A DNA stretch of 64,000 nt from Meghimatium bilineatum (Eukaryota > Mollusca > Gastropoda > Stylommatophora > Philomycidae). The DNA is taken from the NCBI GenBank assembly GCA_034231615.1, contig CM067322.1, positions 56,362,828-56,426,827 of the forward strand, in the 5' to 3' direction. Every line of letters starts with the position of its first letter. Within the stretch, counting starts at the first letter, position 1. The position numbers and the translations under genes are program-made. Below are positions 10,291-21,110 of the stretch, piece by piece. A model generated the notes under the pieces. It saw only the letters and a program-made list of their open reading frames with translations, had not been told where the DNA came from and ran no database searches.

Positions 10291-10654
10291 CGAGAACACT
10301 ATAGTGTTCGCCAGAACAAGATTTAGAATGCCTGTTGTAAATGAAGAGCTGTTTGTAGTTAGTGTAATGCTATTATATTTTGTGTATAACAAATTGTATT
10401 TAAAGCTGCAGTAAAACTGTAATCAAGTAGACGAATATTGTAAACGAGGTAAGAGGTTTTCCTGATCACACGAAACATACAGCAACACACATAAATTAAC
10501 GTATTGAGAATCAAACCTTTCTAAACATAGCACACCACGAGTAAAGGATAGCACTGTATACGATTACATCGCATAGCTAATTAGAATACATTTCATTAAC
10601 TTCATTAGGCCCGCTGGATCAGCAACCAACCAACCAACCAACCAACTATAACTT
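10291..10654. other. No recognisable feature
   Basis: A+T-rich, ends in a (CCAA)n microsatellite at 10622-10647. No coding or repeat structure seen otherwise. Confidence 0.35.
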
Positions 10655-10805
10655 CATTAGCTCAATGATGTTATTGGCGACAGAGCAGCTCTTACATCAT
10701 TATGAGCTATGTTGTGTTCTGGATAAATTATTTTTGCTGGAGACGTGGATTTGTGTATGTTTTTCTGTGTGCTTCCAGCGATTAGCAAAATTTCTGAACG
10801 CTTAT
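10655..10805 (+). mobile_element. Dispersed element related to the 42.2-kb copy (Penelope-like?)
   Basis: GACGTGGATTTGTGTATG, then GTGCTTCCAGCGATTAGCAA, match the reverse complement of 42150-42205 (GACGTCGATATGTGTG, then a TTTCCAGTGGTTAACAA-like stretch) in order. Upstream, TTACATCATTATGAG also has a counterpart. It is preceded by a (CAAC)n run at 10622-10647. Assignment to Penelope-like elements is inference from the GAAACGTCG core preserved in the 42-kb copy. Confidence 0.4.
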
Positions 10806-10885
10806 TCCTATTTTTGTTTGTTGTTATATTAGTATATAATTATATTTACAAATATAATTGTAAATAATATCTACAATTTTAATAC

Positions 10886-11340
10886 CAACACTGTGCTACC
10901 AATGTCAAATATGGTCTTTAACAGCTTCGCAGCAAAGAAAAATCGTCACATGTGAAATGAAGTGTCTGAGAAAAGCTGCAATGGTTACCAAACTAGATAA
11001 AATAAGAAATGAAGAAAGTAGGAATAGAGTTGGTATAATATCATGTATCGAACATATTGAGAGACAGCAAGTAAAATGGTTCGGTCACCTTATGAGAATG
11101 AAGCCAAACCAAATACTGATAAGAGCATATAATACAAGAATATCCGGGCGTAAGGCCAAAGGTAGACCAAGAAAACGGTGGATAGAAAACATCACGATGA
11201 CCTTGAACAAACATGGACTAAATGCAAACACGGCGACACATCTGGCCTTGGAATGACAGCTTAAGCTCCCACACCTACGCTTAACGGCAAGTGTGAATGC
11301 GATCAACAATCATTCACCTGGGGATAGACAATAGACAATA
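10886..11340 (+). mobile_element. LINE 3' end, family A (RTE-like)
   Basis: From 10889, LCYQCQIW leads into the frame at 10957-11256: MKCLRKAAMVTKLDKIRNEE, then VGIISCIEHIERQQVKWFGH, then a basic GRPRKRWIENI and a C-terminal HLALE. It is the least broken of three family A copies (others at 7628 and 35212). After the stop, CTTAACGGCAAGTGTGAATG leads to GACAATAGACAATAG at 11318-11335, apparently the 3' terminal repeat. It begins just after the palm domain, so it is 5'-truncated. Confidence 0.8.
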
Positions 11341-11489
11341 GTTATATTAGGGGCAAACACATGTTGCAGTCAGATATATTGACAGAAGACAAAGTGCCAC
11401 CGTTCGAGAAGACAACCAAACATACAATAAGCGGTGGATTATCTTGTTCTCGAACGGAAAATGCTTGAGTAACTGCTAAACCAAAGATC

Positions 11490-11960
11490 TAGTTTCTTTG
11501 AAGTCGTTATTAAAAAAAAATAGAATTTTATACTTTTAATTTTAGTTAAATTTACGGTCGAAATTTAAATTTGTTTAAATTTAAATTTAAATCAATGTCT
11601 AAATTTAGTCATATTTTTAAATTTAGTGCATAAATTGTGTCAATACCTTTTTGTTCAATTTTGACCACACCCCCCTCCTCCCACGCCTTTGTCAACAAGT
11701 GTCAAGAATTCCCCAGTTTAACTATGTAAAAAAGATATTATCTCCAACACTCTAATTTGTGGAAGAAAAAATACGAACAAGTTAAATGCATTTTCCCCCC
11801 TGATTTTTAGAATTTAGTTTTCAAATTCAAATAATTTAACTTGCGTATAAAAATAGTATTGTTGACGTAAGCTTATGTGAAACTCCCCTCCATTCGCTCT
11901 TGCCAACAACTGGCAAACCTTTTCAGACAATTCTCCGAATGGTTAACGTAATTTATAGGC
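11490..11960. repeat. A+T-rich dispersed repeat, copy 2
   Basis: Homologous in block order to 8970-9520, including AAAAATACGAAC, TATAAAAATAGTATTGTTGA and the end TAACGTAATTTAT. The left part contains an AAATTTAAATTT-rich stretch (11520-11630) that could fold on itself. Non-coding. Confidence 0.5.
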
Positions 11961-11979
11961 AGTTTCTTAGTCTATGCTA

Positions 11980-12437
11980 CATTTTCTTTTCTGTTAGTTC
12001 ATGCTACATCTACCTTTAACTGTTAGTTCGTGTTAAAGGTAAAACCTTTAACTATTAGTTCAGGTTACATATACCTTTAACTGTTAGTTTGTGTTAAAGG
12101 TAAAACCTTTAACTGTTAGTTCATGCTACATCTACCTTTAACTGTTAGTTCGTGTTAAAGGTAAAACATTTAAATGTTAGTTCATACTACATCTACCTTT
12201 AACTGTTAGTTCGTGTTAAAGGTAAAACCTTTAACCGTTAGTTCATACTACATCTACCTCTACCTATTAGCTCGTGATAATCTACATTTAACTGTTAGTT
12301 CGTGCTATATATATTCTTTTATGTTAGTCCATGCTACATCTACCTTTAACTGATAGTCCATGCTACATCTACCTTTAACTGATAGTCCTTGATACATCTA
12401 CATTTAACTATTAGTCCGTACTACATCTACACCTTCG
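11980..12437. repeat. ~60-bp and ~30-bp degenerate tandem repeat
   Basis: ACTGTTAGTTCGTGTTAAAG alternates with GTTAGTTCATGCTACATCTA, giving a ~60-bp dimer repeated about four times and then decaying into ~30-bp units. AAAGGTAAAACCTTT inside the dimer is palindromic. It leads directly into the 33-bp array. Confidence 0.75.
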
Positions 12438-13395
12438 GTTATCTTGTAGAATGTGCCGCATTTTCATGCGTTTATCTTGTAGAATGTGCCGCATTTTCAT
12501 GCGTTTATCTTATAGAATGTGCCGCATTTTCATGCGTTTATCTTGTAGAATGTGCCGCATTTTCATGCGTTTATCTTGTAGAATGTGCCACATTTTCATG
12601 CGTTTATCTTGTAGAATGTGCCGCATTTTCATGCGTTTATCTTGTAGAATGTGCCGCATTTTCATGCGTTTATCTTGTAGAATGTGCCGCATTTTCATGC
12701 GTTTATCTTGTAGAATGTGCCGCATTTTCATGCGTTTATCTTGTAGAATGTGCCGCATTTTCATGCGTTTATCTTGTAGAATGTGCCGCATTTTCATGCG
12801 TTTATCTTGTAGAATGTGCCGCATTTTCATGCGTTTATCTTGTAGAATGTGCCGCATTTTCATGCGTTTATCTTGTAGAATGTGCAGCATTTTCATGCGT
12901 TTATCTTGTAGAATGTGCAGCATTTTCATGTGTTTATCTTGTAGAATGTGCAGCATTTTCATGCGTTTATCTTGTAGAATGTGTAGCATTTCATGCGTTC
13001 ATCTTGTAGAATGTGCCGCATTTTCATGCGTTTATCTTGTAGAATGTGTAGCAATTTATGCGTTTATCTTGTAGAATGTGCCGCATTTTCATGCGTTTAT
13101 CTTGTAGAATGTGCCGCATTTTCATGCGTTTATCTTGTAGAATGTGTAGCATTTCATGCGTTCATCTTGTAGAATGTGCCGCATTTTCATGCGTTTATCT
13201 TGTAGAATGTGCCGCATTTTCATGCGTTTATCTTGTAGAATGTGCCGCATTTTCATGCGTTTATCTTGTAGAATGTGCCGCATTTTCATGCGTTTATCTT
13301 GTAGAATGTGCAGCATTTTCATGCGTTTATCTTGTAGAATGTGCAGCATTTTCATGCGTTTATCTTGTAGAATGTACCGCATTTTTATGTATCTT
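12438..13395. repeat. 33-bp tandem array, about 29 copies
   Basis: The unit ATCTTGTAGAATGTGCCGCA plus TTTTCATGCGTTT is repeated with very few changes: CCGCA to CAGCA, and shortened units with GTAGCATTTCATGCG at about 12980 and 13146. The repeated short variant, about 165 bp (five units) apart, indicates duplication of a multi-unit block. Long frames on both strands (for example 206, 207 and 159 residues) exist only because the unit is 11 codons without a stop in several frames. Confidence 0.92.
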
Positions 13396-13429
13396 CTAGC
13401 TTGCGCTTCGTCTTTTATAATCTGTTAGT

Positions 13430-13690
13430 CGATCTTAGTTCAACTGTTAGTTCGTGCTATATTCAGTTGTAAATGTTGGTCCATACTATATTCTAGTTTA
13501 ATTGTTGGTCCGTGCTATTTTCTAGTTTAAGTGTTAGTAAAGGTAGAGCCCATTGCGGCAGTTCACCTGTTGGTCTATGGTATATTCTAGTGTAAGTGTT
13601 GGTCCATGATATATTCTAGTTTAAGTGTTGGTTCATGCTATTTTCTAGTTCAAGCATTAGTCAATGCGATATCTTCGAGTTTTAGTCCGT
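13430..13690. repeat. Degenerate ~29-bp repeats
   Basis: TTTAAGTGTTGGTCCATG and TATATTCTAG-type words recur about seven times with many changes. It appears related in wording to the 11980-12437 repeat. Confidence 0.55.
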
Positions 13691-13734
13691 GATACTTTGT
13701 CATTGATAAATAACTGTATATGAACGAGTAGGAA

Positions 13735-14398
13735 AATTGCTTCATCTGTCTCATATGAAATGTGTACGATGTAAGAACATTGCTTCATCTGTCTCATATG
13801 AAATGTGTACGATGTAAGAACATTGCTTCATCTGTCTCATATGAAATGTGTACGATGTAAGAACATTGCTTCGTCTGTCTCATATGAAATGTGTACGATG
13901 TAAGAACATTGCTTCATCAGTCTCATATGAAATGTGTACGATGTAAGAACATTGCTTCGCCTATTTTACAAGTAATATGTAAAAAATGCAGAAATTTTGA
14001 TTTATCTTTCTTATATGTAATGTACGATGTAGGAACATTTCTTCCTCTGTCTTAAATTTAATATGTAAAATGCAGGAATATTGCTTCATCTGTCGTAAAT
14101 TTAATGTGCAAGATGTAGAAACATCGCTTGTATGTATTCTGTAGTACAATTCATGTGCAAGATGTAGGAACATTGCTTGTATGTATTCTGTAGTACAATT
14201 CATGTGTAAGATGTAGGAACATTGCTTCCTCTGTGGTACATTTAATGTATGAGATTTAGGGGAATTGCTTTCTATGTTGTACATTTAATGCGTAAGATGT
14301 AGGAACACTGCTTACCATGAATTATGTCGTACATGTAATGTGTAAGATATAGGAACATTACTTCGCTGTGTTCTATCGTACATTTAATGTGAACATAC
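13735..14398. repeat. 43-bp tandem array with decayed right part
   Basis: GAACATTGCTTCATCTGTCT plus CATATGAAATGTGTACGATGTAA repeats every 43 bp, five times nearly perfectly (13735-13955). Further right, the words ATGTAGGAACATTGCTT persist in units of variable length to about 14398. Confidence 0.8.
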
Positions 14399-14592
14399 GC
14401 CTTACTGAGCCGTTAGTAGGCCCCTTACTGAGCCGTTAGTAGGCCCCTTATTGAGCCGTTAGTATGCCCCTTACTGAGCCGTTAGTAGGCCCCTTACTGA
14501 GCCGTTAGTAGGCCCCTTACTGAGCCGTTAGTAGGCCCCTTACTGAGCCGTTAGTATGCCCCTTACTGAGCCGTTAGTATGCCCCTTACTGG
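14399..14592. repeat. 23-bp tandem array, about 8 copies
   Basis: GCCCCTTACTGAGCCGTTAG followed by TAG or TAT. Two variants (TAG, TAT) alternate in blocks. It is clearly higher in G+C than its neighbours. Confidence 0.9.
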
Positions 14593-14689
14593 GGCGCTAC
14601 TACTTCATTTACTTTTTATATTGTGAGCTTGTTTGGATTCCAAGACATGAGTAATAAACCTTGTATCCATCCTTTCGTGAAATTTAGTA

Positions 14690-16780
14690 ATGGTTGTGAG
14701 TGTTTCTCCATAGATTTATTTTATACCGAGAAGATTACAACTCTCATCGAAGTGGAATATTTAGAGAAACGGTCTCCTACTCAGAAGGGGTAAATGGATG
14801 AAATGTTGTGGAGTTTTCACTTATTATCAATAACTACAGGAGTTGCAAGTGATTTTTTTTCTTACTATGTGTGGTGGGGGTTGTTTCTCAGAGTTTTCTT
14901 TCATACACAAGAAACTTCATCTTTCGTCTTAGTACAATGGCTGTTGAATTAACCTTCTACTCAGAGAGGATATATATATCACGAGACAACTGATAGATTG
15001 CCTGGGTCATCCATTGTGCGTTTTTCCTCCGACGATGTGCTTCGCAGGCAGCGAGTAAGTCCTCGTGTAGGAAGACCATTCCATTATCACCCTTCGTGTC
15101 CCTTGGTCCCACACATAATTTCTTCTGCATGAACCGGTTTAGACAACGGCGACAGTTGAATTAGACTCAAGTTTGATCATCATTATCATCAGGTGCCATG
15201 CCGGGTGGCGTAGGCGGTCATGGCTCTCCACAGCTCTCTGTCCACAGTATTATGTATCAAAGTCGTTGTTGTTTCCTTGCCGTGCCAGGTTGTCAAACTG
15301 TCTAATATTTTATCACTTTGTCGCCCTCTGTCTCTAGTGTCTTCAATCGTGCCTGTTGTGATTATGTTCTCTAAACCTGCCTGTCTCATGAAGTGGCCAA
15401 AAAATAAGAAGTTTGATACACCTTCTAAAACGAGGAACTGCTTTGCCAAACACATCTGAGGTCTGGGATTTGACCTGTGTATTTCTCACGCACTCTCCTT
15501 TTCGCCTATCATGACCTTCCAATCCATCGCCAGACGACGCCTGTGTTTTGACTCTCCGCAATTACGTTTATTACACAAAGAAGTATGTAGATTGCGCCTA
15601 TCTCGGTCTCGGAAGAGGAGCTTCGTAGTCGGTGAACAAATCTCGTGTAAGAAGAACATCATTCTCCTCTGTGCCCTTGGGTACTGAACCCAATTCTTTC
15701 TGTATGAGCCGTGTTGGGCAACAGCGTTAGACTAAATTTATGATGTTCTCGAAGAAAAGTACTTGCTTCCCGGCTACGTTGCTCACAGTGTCCAGAGTCC
15801 GAGTCTTAACACTGCTTCGGACAAAAATTTGAACAGTGCGCTTCCCGACATTATTTCAATGATGTTGCTGTGTGCAATGGGGAGCTGTATTCAAAGCTGT
15901 TCTCCATACCCAGGAGTGCATGTTCAAGTTCGCGTATCCAATGCCAGATTCCAGGCCTGTAGATAATGTGGGGGTTTGAATTATTCCAACCTCTTCCTTA
16001 GCAAACCTGATCATGACCTGTAGTACTAGGAACCTAACCAAAAGTTCGGTAAAAACCATTCCCATAAAATTTTCATGTCTTCACATTTCCCACTAAATAG
16101 TCAAATTTACACACGAAAACAGAAAAACGGACGAATGAGAAAATTAAATTGTATTTTATGCAAAAACCCCCCTTTTTAAAGATAATCATATGTACGGCTC
16201 TGTCCCAGTTAAGACTCCTAATTTGAATGAGGTCAATTGTGGTCGGATATGTGGACTTCTGTGTGTTCTCGAGCATGAACAGCACTTCCGGATGTCGGTC
16301 TCGTGCTGGAAATTGCAGTTTCGCTACCATTATATCGTTTCACATGCACGAGGCTGCAGCGGCGTGTTGCCATTTCAAAATTCCATGTGTACTTTTAGGA
16401 TCACCATATTCTAGCGAAAAACTACCAATATCGGGTCACTGACAATGGCCGCCACTTCAATGTTTCTGCATTTTGGACGTACGGGACTAAATGTAAAGAT
16501 GTCTTACGCCATTGTGTGCCACAGTGCTACTGTATGTGTAGGCGTAGAAATCTCGGAGATATTGCGAGGCATTTTGCAGGCACTTCTAATTTATTCTGTA
16601 GCCTGCACATCCACGAGCACGAGCCTAAATTTGTTGGCCAGAAACACAGCAACTGCAGCTATAATACTGTTTCCAGGGTACACCACGAGGAGGTACTTTT
16701 AGGATCTTGGTATTCTGCTAACCTTGGGTCCGCACGAGAGCAATGTGAAACTCTTTGGTCCCCTTCACGAAAATATAAAA
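14690..16780. repeat. Large unidentified dispersed repeat, copy A
   Basis: Sequence from 14884 to 16770 aligns by eye, block by block, with 49470-50815. Shared blocks include TTCTACTCAGAG, CTCGTGTAGGAAGACCATTC, GATTGCGCCTATCTCGG, CGTAGAAATCTCGGAGATAT / CGTAGAAGTCTCGGAGATAT and GGGTACACCACGAGGAGGTA. The last ~240 bp also occur inverted at 51880-52115. A partial duplicate of its left end lies at 14690-14786. It is interrupted by a LINE (15178-15408) and by ~250 bp absent from copy B (about 15950-16210). Short frames differ between copies, so no conserved protein is apparent. Confidence 0.7.
15178..15408 (-). mobile_element. 5'-truncated LINE family B with 9-bp target-site duplication
   Basis: The minus strand encodes FGHFMRQAGLENIITTGTIE, a basic linker, LDSLTTWHGKE, and ends RHGT followed at once by TGATGA, where the stop lies within the terminal repeat. 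AAGTTTGAT occurs on both sides, at 15169-15177 and 15409-15417. Copy B of the host repeat (49760-49790) lacks the insert and reads straight through, so it acts as the empty site. A textbook 5'-truncated, target-primed insertion of 231 bp, younger than the repeat it sits in. Confidence 0.88.
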
Positions 16781-17035
16781 AAAACAGTTTAGGCATGTGC
16801 AAACAGAAAGAGGTTTGTTATTTCATGGTGGTCTGTCTGCCGAGACATTCTTACCTTTTATATGAAGACATCAGAACGCCGCAGGCGGTATTTGAACCAG
16901 GTCCATTCAGCTGGCACGTATGCGCCTCGCAACTTTAGTGAACAACGTTTTCCAAAATCGACCAATCTTCATCCCTAAAAAATGATGCGAATTTGGTAGA
17001 CTTCCAAGGTGTATTCTCAAGTTACTATGAATATG

Positions 17036-17287
17036 GACCGGAAAGTATCGATCGAAATACAAACAACAGTATCAATACACATCCACTGCACAGGTATGTA
17101 TCGGAAAGTATCGATCGAAACACAAACAACAGTATCAATACACATCCACTGCACAGGTATGTATCGGAAAGTATCGATCGAAATACAAACAACAGTATCA
17201 ATACACATCCACTGCACAGGTATGTATCGGAAAGTATCGATCGAAATACAAACAACAGTATCAATACACATCCACTGCACATGTATG
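17036..17287. repeat. 63-bp tandem array, four copies
   Basis: GGAAAGTATCGATCGAAATA, then CAAACAACAGTATCAATACA, then CATCCACTGCACAGGTATGTATC. Copies differ at one or two positions. As 63 is 21 codons, long frames exist on both strands (161 residues plus, 87 and 85 minus); these are artefacts. Confidence 0.92.
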
Positions 17288-17964
17288 TATATTCTACGAG
17301 GATCCCAAACTTTGAATACTAGAACCTACCATCATGCATCATTACTAGAAGGACCGCTATGTCTACTTGTAAATATAAATAACTCGATAACTCCTCTATG
17401 CTTCCCAATTGTTTTATTCATTTACCTTCTACATTGTTGTTCTCTTATATTAAAGGACAATTTTCATTTTTCACCAACTTTTCCCGTAACTTGATTTTGC
17501 CGAATCACATTTGTTGTCATTTTGTAATTGACAATAATAATTTTTATACATATATATCTACAGTAATATTAGAAGTGACAAGGAACGTGAGAAGGTTTGT
17601 GGCTTTTTTAGAAGGGAGACATACATTTTATGATAGGGGAAAGACATTTTGGACAGAGAGTGATTGAGCGTTTATATGGACATATATTTGAGAGAGAAAT
17701 TGAGCATTTATTGAGACAGATGCGTGATAGAAATAAAGTGAATGTTTGCCGGAGCTGTTCAGTGAAAGAAACTGAGCTGTTATAGGAGCAGAAAGTGATA
17801 GAGAAAAAATGAGAAGTTTTTATAGGCAAAGATAAAGAGAGAAACAATGATAGACATAAAGTAAGAGAAGCGTTGATAGAAACATAGATACGCAATAGAG
17901 AGAGAGAGAGAGAGAGAGTCAGTAGCAGAGAAAACAGTGATAAGGTGGTGCATTTGAAGTATGT
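17288..17964. other. Unassigned, purine-rich toward the right
   Basis: 17640-17920 is G+A-rich, with a (GA)n run at 17897-17918. The 222-residue minus-strand frame over 17608-18276 is low-complexity Ser/Leu/Tyr-rich translation of this purine-rich strand and of the 28-bp repeat, and is not credible. Confidence 0.4.
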
Positions 17965-18082
17965 GATATTGTGGGAAATATAAAGAAGCAGTGATATTGT
18001 TGGACATATAAAGAAGCAGTGATATTGTTGGACATATAAAGAAGCAGTGATATTGTTGGACATATAAAGAAGCAATGATTTA
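17965..18082. repeat. 28-bp tandem array, four copies
   Basis: GATATTGTTGGACATATAAA plus GAAGCAGT, with the first unit carrying GTGGGAAATATAAAG instead. A second (GA)n tract lies just downstream at 18155-18192. Confidence 0.85.
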
Positions 18083-18360
18083 AGGTGACTGGTTGAGGGA
18101 TATATAAATTGGATAAGATGACAAAGAAAAAAGCACAAGAGTGCCAGAGACACACAGAGAACGAGAGAGCGCGAGAGAGGGAGAGAGAGAGGATAACGTT
18201 GAGGCCATTGTACTACAACGAATGTGATAGCTATGAATTGTGTGTAATGAAAGGTCCTTGCAATTAGCGGTTTCATTTAATTACAGCAATACAGTGGCAC
18301 CACACGTGACTCCAGAACACATTCCCATATACAAGGATATTCATAACAAGTTTAGCTATA

Positions 18361-19852
18361 GTGCGTTTCAAAATAGTTGCTCACATATTTTCTTTAGTAT
18401 CTCAATAACCAGTTAGTGGAATTTAATGAACTTTTGCATAGCAGTTTAAATATTGAACAACATAAGAAATTTATAAATTTAATTTCACCAAGTGTTGCCA
18501 TTTGCACGTTGCAGCATATTTTTTTGATGTTTGTGAATGTGTGACTACTATAGTGAGAGAAATTAATTGTACAGTAATTTCTCAAAATAGAATATGAGAA
18601 TTATATGTGGCATAGTCGTAACGCAAATTGTCTGGATTTGCTATAGAATTGTTTACAACTAAATAAGTGTATTGGTAAATACACGAGGAACTGGTATTTG
18701 AAAATCAATTTTGTGCTTGTTTTACAAAAGTGCTTAACTTTAATGTACTTGATTCTTTATCAGTAACAATCATCACGATACTGGGAGCATTCCCATAAAT
18801 GCTCTACTTTCTATCCAATTAGCCATTGCAATGGTGAATAAATTCAGTGCCCCAGTTAGTTAGAAGTTCTACGAGTTCTTCAAGATAATGTGAAGAGTTT
18901 TCCCTCTCCCTTAGCCACTTCCATGACCTATCTTTATTGATGCGGTTTCCTTTACTGTTTGGTTTCCTTTTTAATGTTTGGTGTAAATTATGCTTTATGT
19001 TGTTGGCGACTTAAAAATATTCCTTGAACTATGCCATTTTGTGTATTATTTTGATATTAGGTAGATTTAACAGAAACTGTATGGTTAATATATTTGATGT
19101 ATTCAGACATTAAACATAGCCTCTTCTACACAGAAATGCAGATACGTTTGATAGATCAAGTAGTGTCAAATTCACTTTCAAATCAAACATTCTGCAAATG
19201 ACTCTTCTAATAAGATTTTTCTCAGAATTGTCTAAAATAGTCCTCCTACTTGCCGTTCTTCCGTCACTGAAACATTTATCCTCACTATCTTTGATCCATC
19301 TATTCAATGAACGTTTATCTAAATTCAAAATGCCCAATACTCTCTTTCCCAGACTATTAATAGAGTAATATAGTTGTCCACATTCAGACATCCTGTAAAA
19401 ATATTTATAAACTTTCACATCAATATTCTGAATTGTTACGAATTGAATTTTAAAATTCATTTACGATAAATGTTAACATTTACTTAGATAACACAACGCC
19501 TCTGCAAAGGAAAAGACACAATTCTTCAAATGACTAAGATCTACGCATTTGACACAAATTTATGTTAAAATCATGTGCAACATTCAGACGAGACACAAAC
19601 AGGTTTGATTGTATTCCAAATTTCACACCAAATCATCATGCATGGTAGTTTCATTATTTTTAGCACAAACATCTTTAGTGTGTGTGTACATACATTACAT
19701 AGACAATTTACACATTATTCGTTTAATAGTGCTGCAAATATTTCTACATATGTCGCTACGTTTCTAAAACACTTATGAAAATTTCATGCATATCTGTAAA
19801 ATAGTTGCAAAGTTACACATTTTTAAAGAGGGGCATGTATTTTGAAACGCAC
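18361..19852 (-). mobile_element. Decayed Tc1/mariner-type DNA transposon
   Basis: GTGCGTTTCAAAATA at 18361 is repeated inverted at 19838-19852, giving perfect 15-bp ends around 1492 bp. A TA dinucleotide precedes the left end (18359-18360); the right flank reads AA, so the TA duplication is only half kept. The interior contains a transposase-like N-terminal fragment on the minus strand (19110-19460). Length fits Tc1/mariner elements. The catalytic region downstream could not be read, so the copy is inactive. Confidence 0.6.
19110..19460 (-). pseudogene. Transposase N-terminal fragment (Tc1/mariner/DDE type)
   Basis: A 116-residue frame. Residues 37-56 (GKRVLGILNLDKRSLNRWIK) look like a helix-turn-helix DNA-binding segment. 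They are followed by a basic linker and LDNSEKNLIRRVICRMF, which resembles the conserved LD-D-K-xIRR motif of a family of DDE transposases common in invertebrate genomes. It stops before the catalytic domain. The remaining ~700 bp on this strand are broken by stops; I could not place the Asp/Asp/Asp residues. It lies within inverted repeats at 18361 and 19852, which supports the call. Confidence 0.45.
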
Positions 19853-20004
19853 AACAGTCAAGGAAACAGTTGTAAACATCAAGTCCTTAAACAGATTTGC
19901 CATGCGGACTGCTTCACTCCTCTTTACTAATCCGATTTTATTTCACCCACTCATTTTGTGCCACAGGTTTCTTCAGATTATTCAGTAATTACAAATGGTC
20001 ACAC

Positions 20005-20110
20005 TTGTGGCTGACCATTTATTGATCCGTGCTTTTCATTGGTGGCCATACAAAAAAAGTAAGCACAAAGTGACCAACGAACAAATCTGATCAGCCAACT
20101 TGAATTACGT
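20005..20110 (+). mobile_element. MITE family M1, copy
   Basis: Begins GTGGCTGACC and ends ATCTGATCAGCCAACTTG, with the core TTTTCATTGGTGGCCATACA and AAAGTGACCAACGAACAAAT. The ends GGCTGA / TCAGCC are inverted. Related copies lie at 7025-7115, 20213-20364 (inverted core), 46700-46795 and 59577-59660. About 100 bp, non-coding. Confidence 0.55.
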
Positions 20111-20212
20111 AAACCGTGTTTTTGTTGTTGTTGTGAGGTGGAATATTTTGAGGTCTGGTCATGCTTTGTGTCGCCAGCCACAGAAATGGACGGATCAATC
20201 CTCACTGTTTAC

Positions 20213-20364
20213 ACTATAAGACCTACTGTCTGATGAGAAATGACGCCTTCTTAATGACTCATTTGACTATTTCCGTGATTTTCTTTGGTCACTGTGAGTA
20301 TACTTTTTGCGACAGCCAATGAAAATCAAAGAAATAGTCAAATGAGTATTTATAGGTCTTATAC
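20213..20364 (-). mobile_element. MITE family M1 core inside a hairpin
   Basis: ATAAGACCTAC near 20214 is inverted as TATAGGTCTTAT near 20350, and GACTCATTTGACTATTTC near 20257 is inverted as GAAATAGTCAAATGAGT near 20330. The loop (20282-20328) is the reverse complement of the M1 core found at 20020-20075. The whole can fold into a single hairpin. Confidence 0.6.
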
Positions 20365-20850
20365 TATTGATGGTCATAGATCAATCAAATGTGAGCCAAC
20401 TGGTGTTACCAATTCTTAGGACAATGTGGGGAGAAGGGCCTGGCACAAGCATTGAAGGAAGTTCCTGTACAGTATACACATTTTCTATTTATACAAAATC
20501 CATACTGGGGAAAATTATCTCAAAGACATTATAACCAATGTTACAAGCTAGTAGAACTAAGGAAAATAGTAATAGAAAACTCATGCACTATATAGCTACT
20601 CACAGAAATGTGTTTCCAACCTTCATCGTGGCGTCACATTTCTTAGTATAGCCTCATATCTCGAGATCATATTCTGGGTGACTGAATTCTTAGTCCAGTA
20701 TGTTCTGTGTGTGATTGTTTACATACTAAATGGATAGTCCAGTGTGTTCTGTGTGCACGATTTCTTACATTCAAAACTGTGTTCAGTCTCGTAGAGAATG
20801 CTGCTATTTATACACAAATATCGTCGACACTAAAACTTGCGTTGTGTACT
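20365..20850. other. No recognisable feature
   Basis: A+T-rich sequence with short overlapping frames. A word shared between 20695-20715 and 20735-20755 (CCAGTRTGTTCTGTGTG) is a small direct repeat. Confidence 0.35.
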
Positions 20851-21110
20851 TTCTTTATGTTTTTGTTTTATCATTGCTGCTTCTGTCAATATTTGTGTTT
20901 TACCATTGCTGCTATTGTCACTATTTTTGTTCTATTATTGTTGCTCCTGTCAAATATTTATGTTCTATCAATGCTTCTCCTGTCAAGATGTTTGTTCTAG
21001 AATTGATGCTTCTGTCAATATTTTTGCTCTATCTTTACTGCTTCTGTCAATATTATTGTTCTATCATTGTTTCTCATGTCAATAATTCTGCTTCTGTCAA
21101 TTTGTTTTTT
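20851..21110. repeat. Degenerate ~36-bp tandem repeat
   Basis: TTCTATCATTGCTGCTTCTG followed by TCAATATTTTTG-type words recurs about seven times with many substitutions. Frames through it (157 and 97 residues) are Cys/Phe/Leu-rich and repeat-derived. Confidence 0.75.

Noticed and set aside
12389..13399. Long frames of 206, 207 and 159 residues
   Set aside because: They are translations of a stop-free 33-bp tandem unit in several frames on both strands.
13735..14592. CRISPR or regularly spaced regulatory array
   Set aside because: 43- and 23-bp units repeat without spacers and grade into decayed copies.
17009..17494. 161-residue plus frame and overlapping 85-109 residue frames on both strands
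   Set aside because: Four copies of a 63-bp unit without stops; no independent coding evidence.
17608..18276. 222-residue minus frame, the longest on the minus strand
   Set aside because: Low-complexity Ser/Leu/Tyr-rich reading of purine-rich DNA, (GA)n runs and a 28-bp repeat; no domain.
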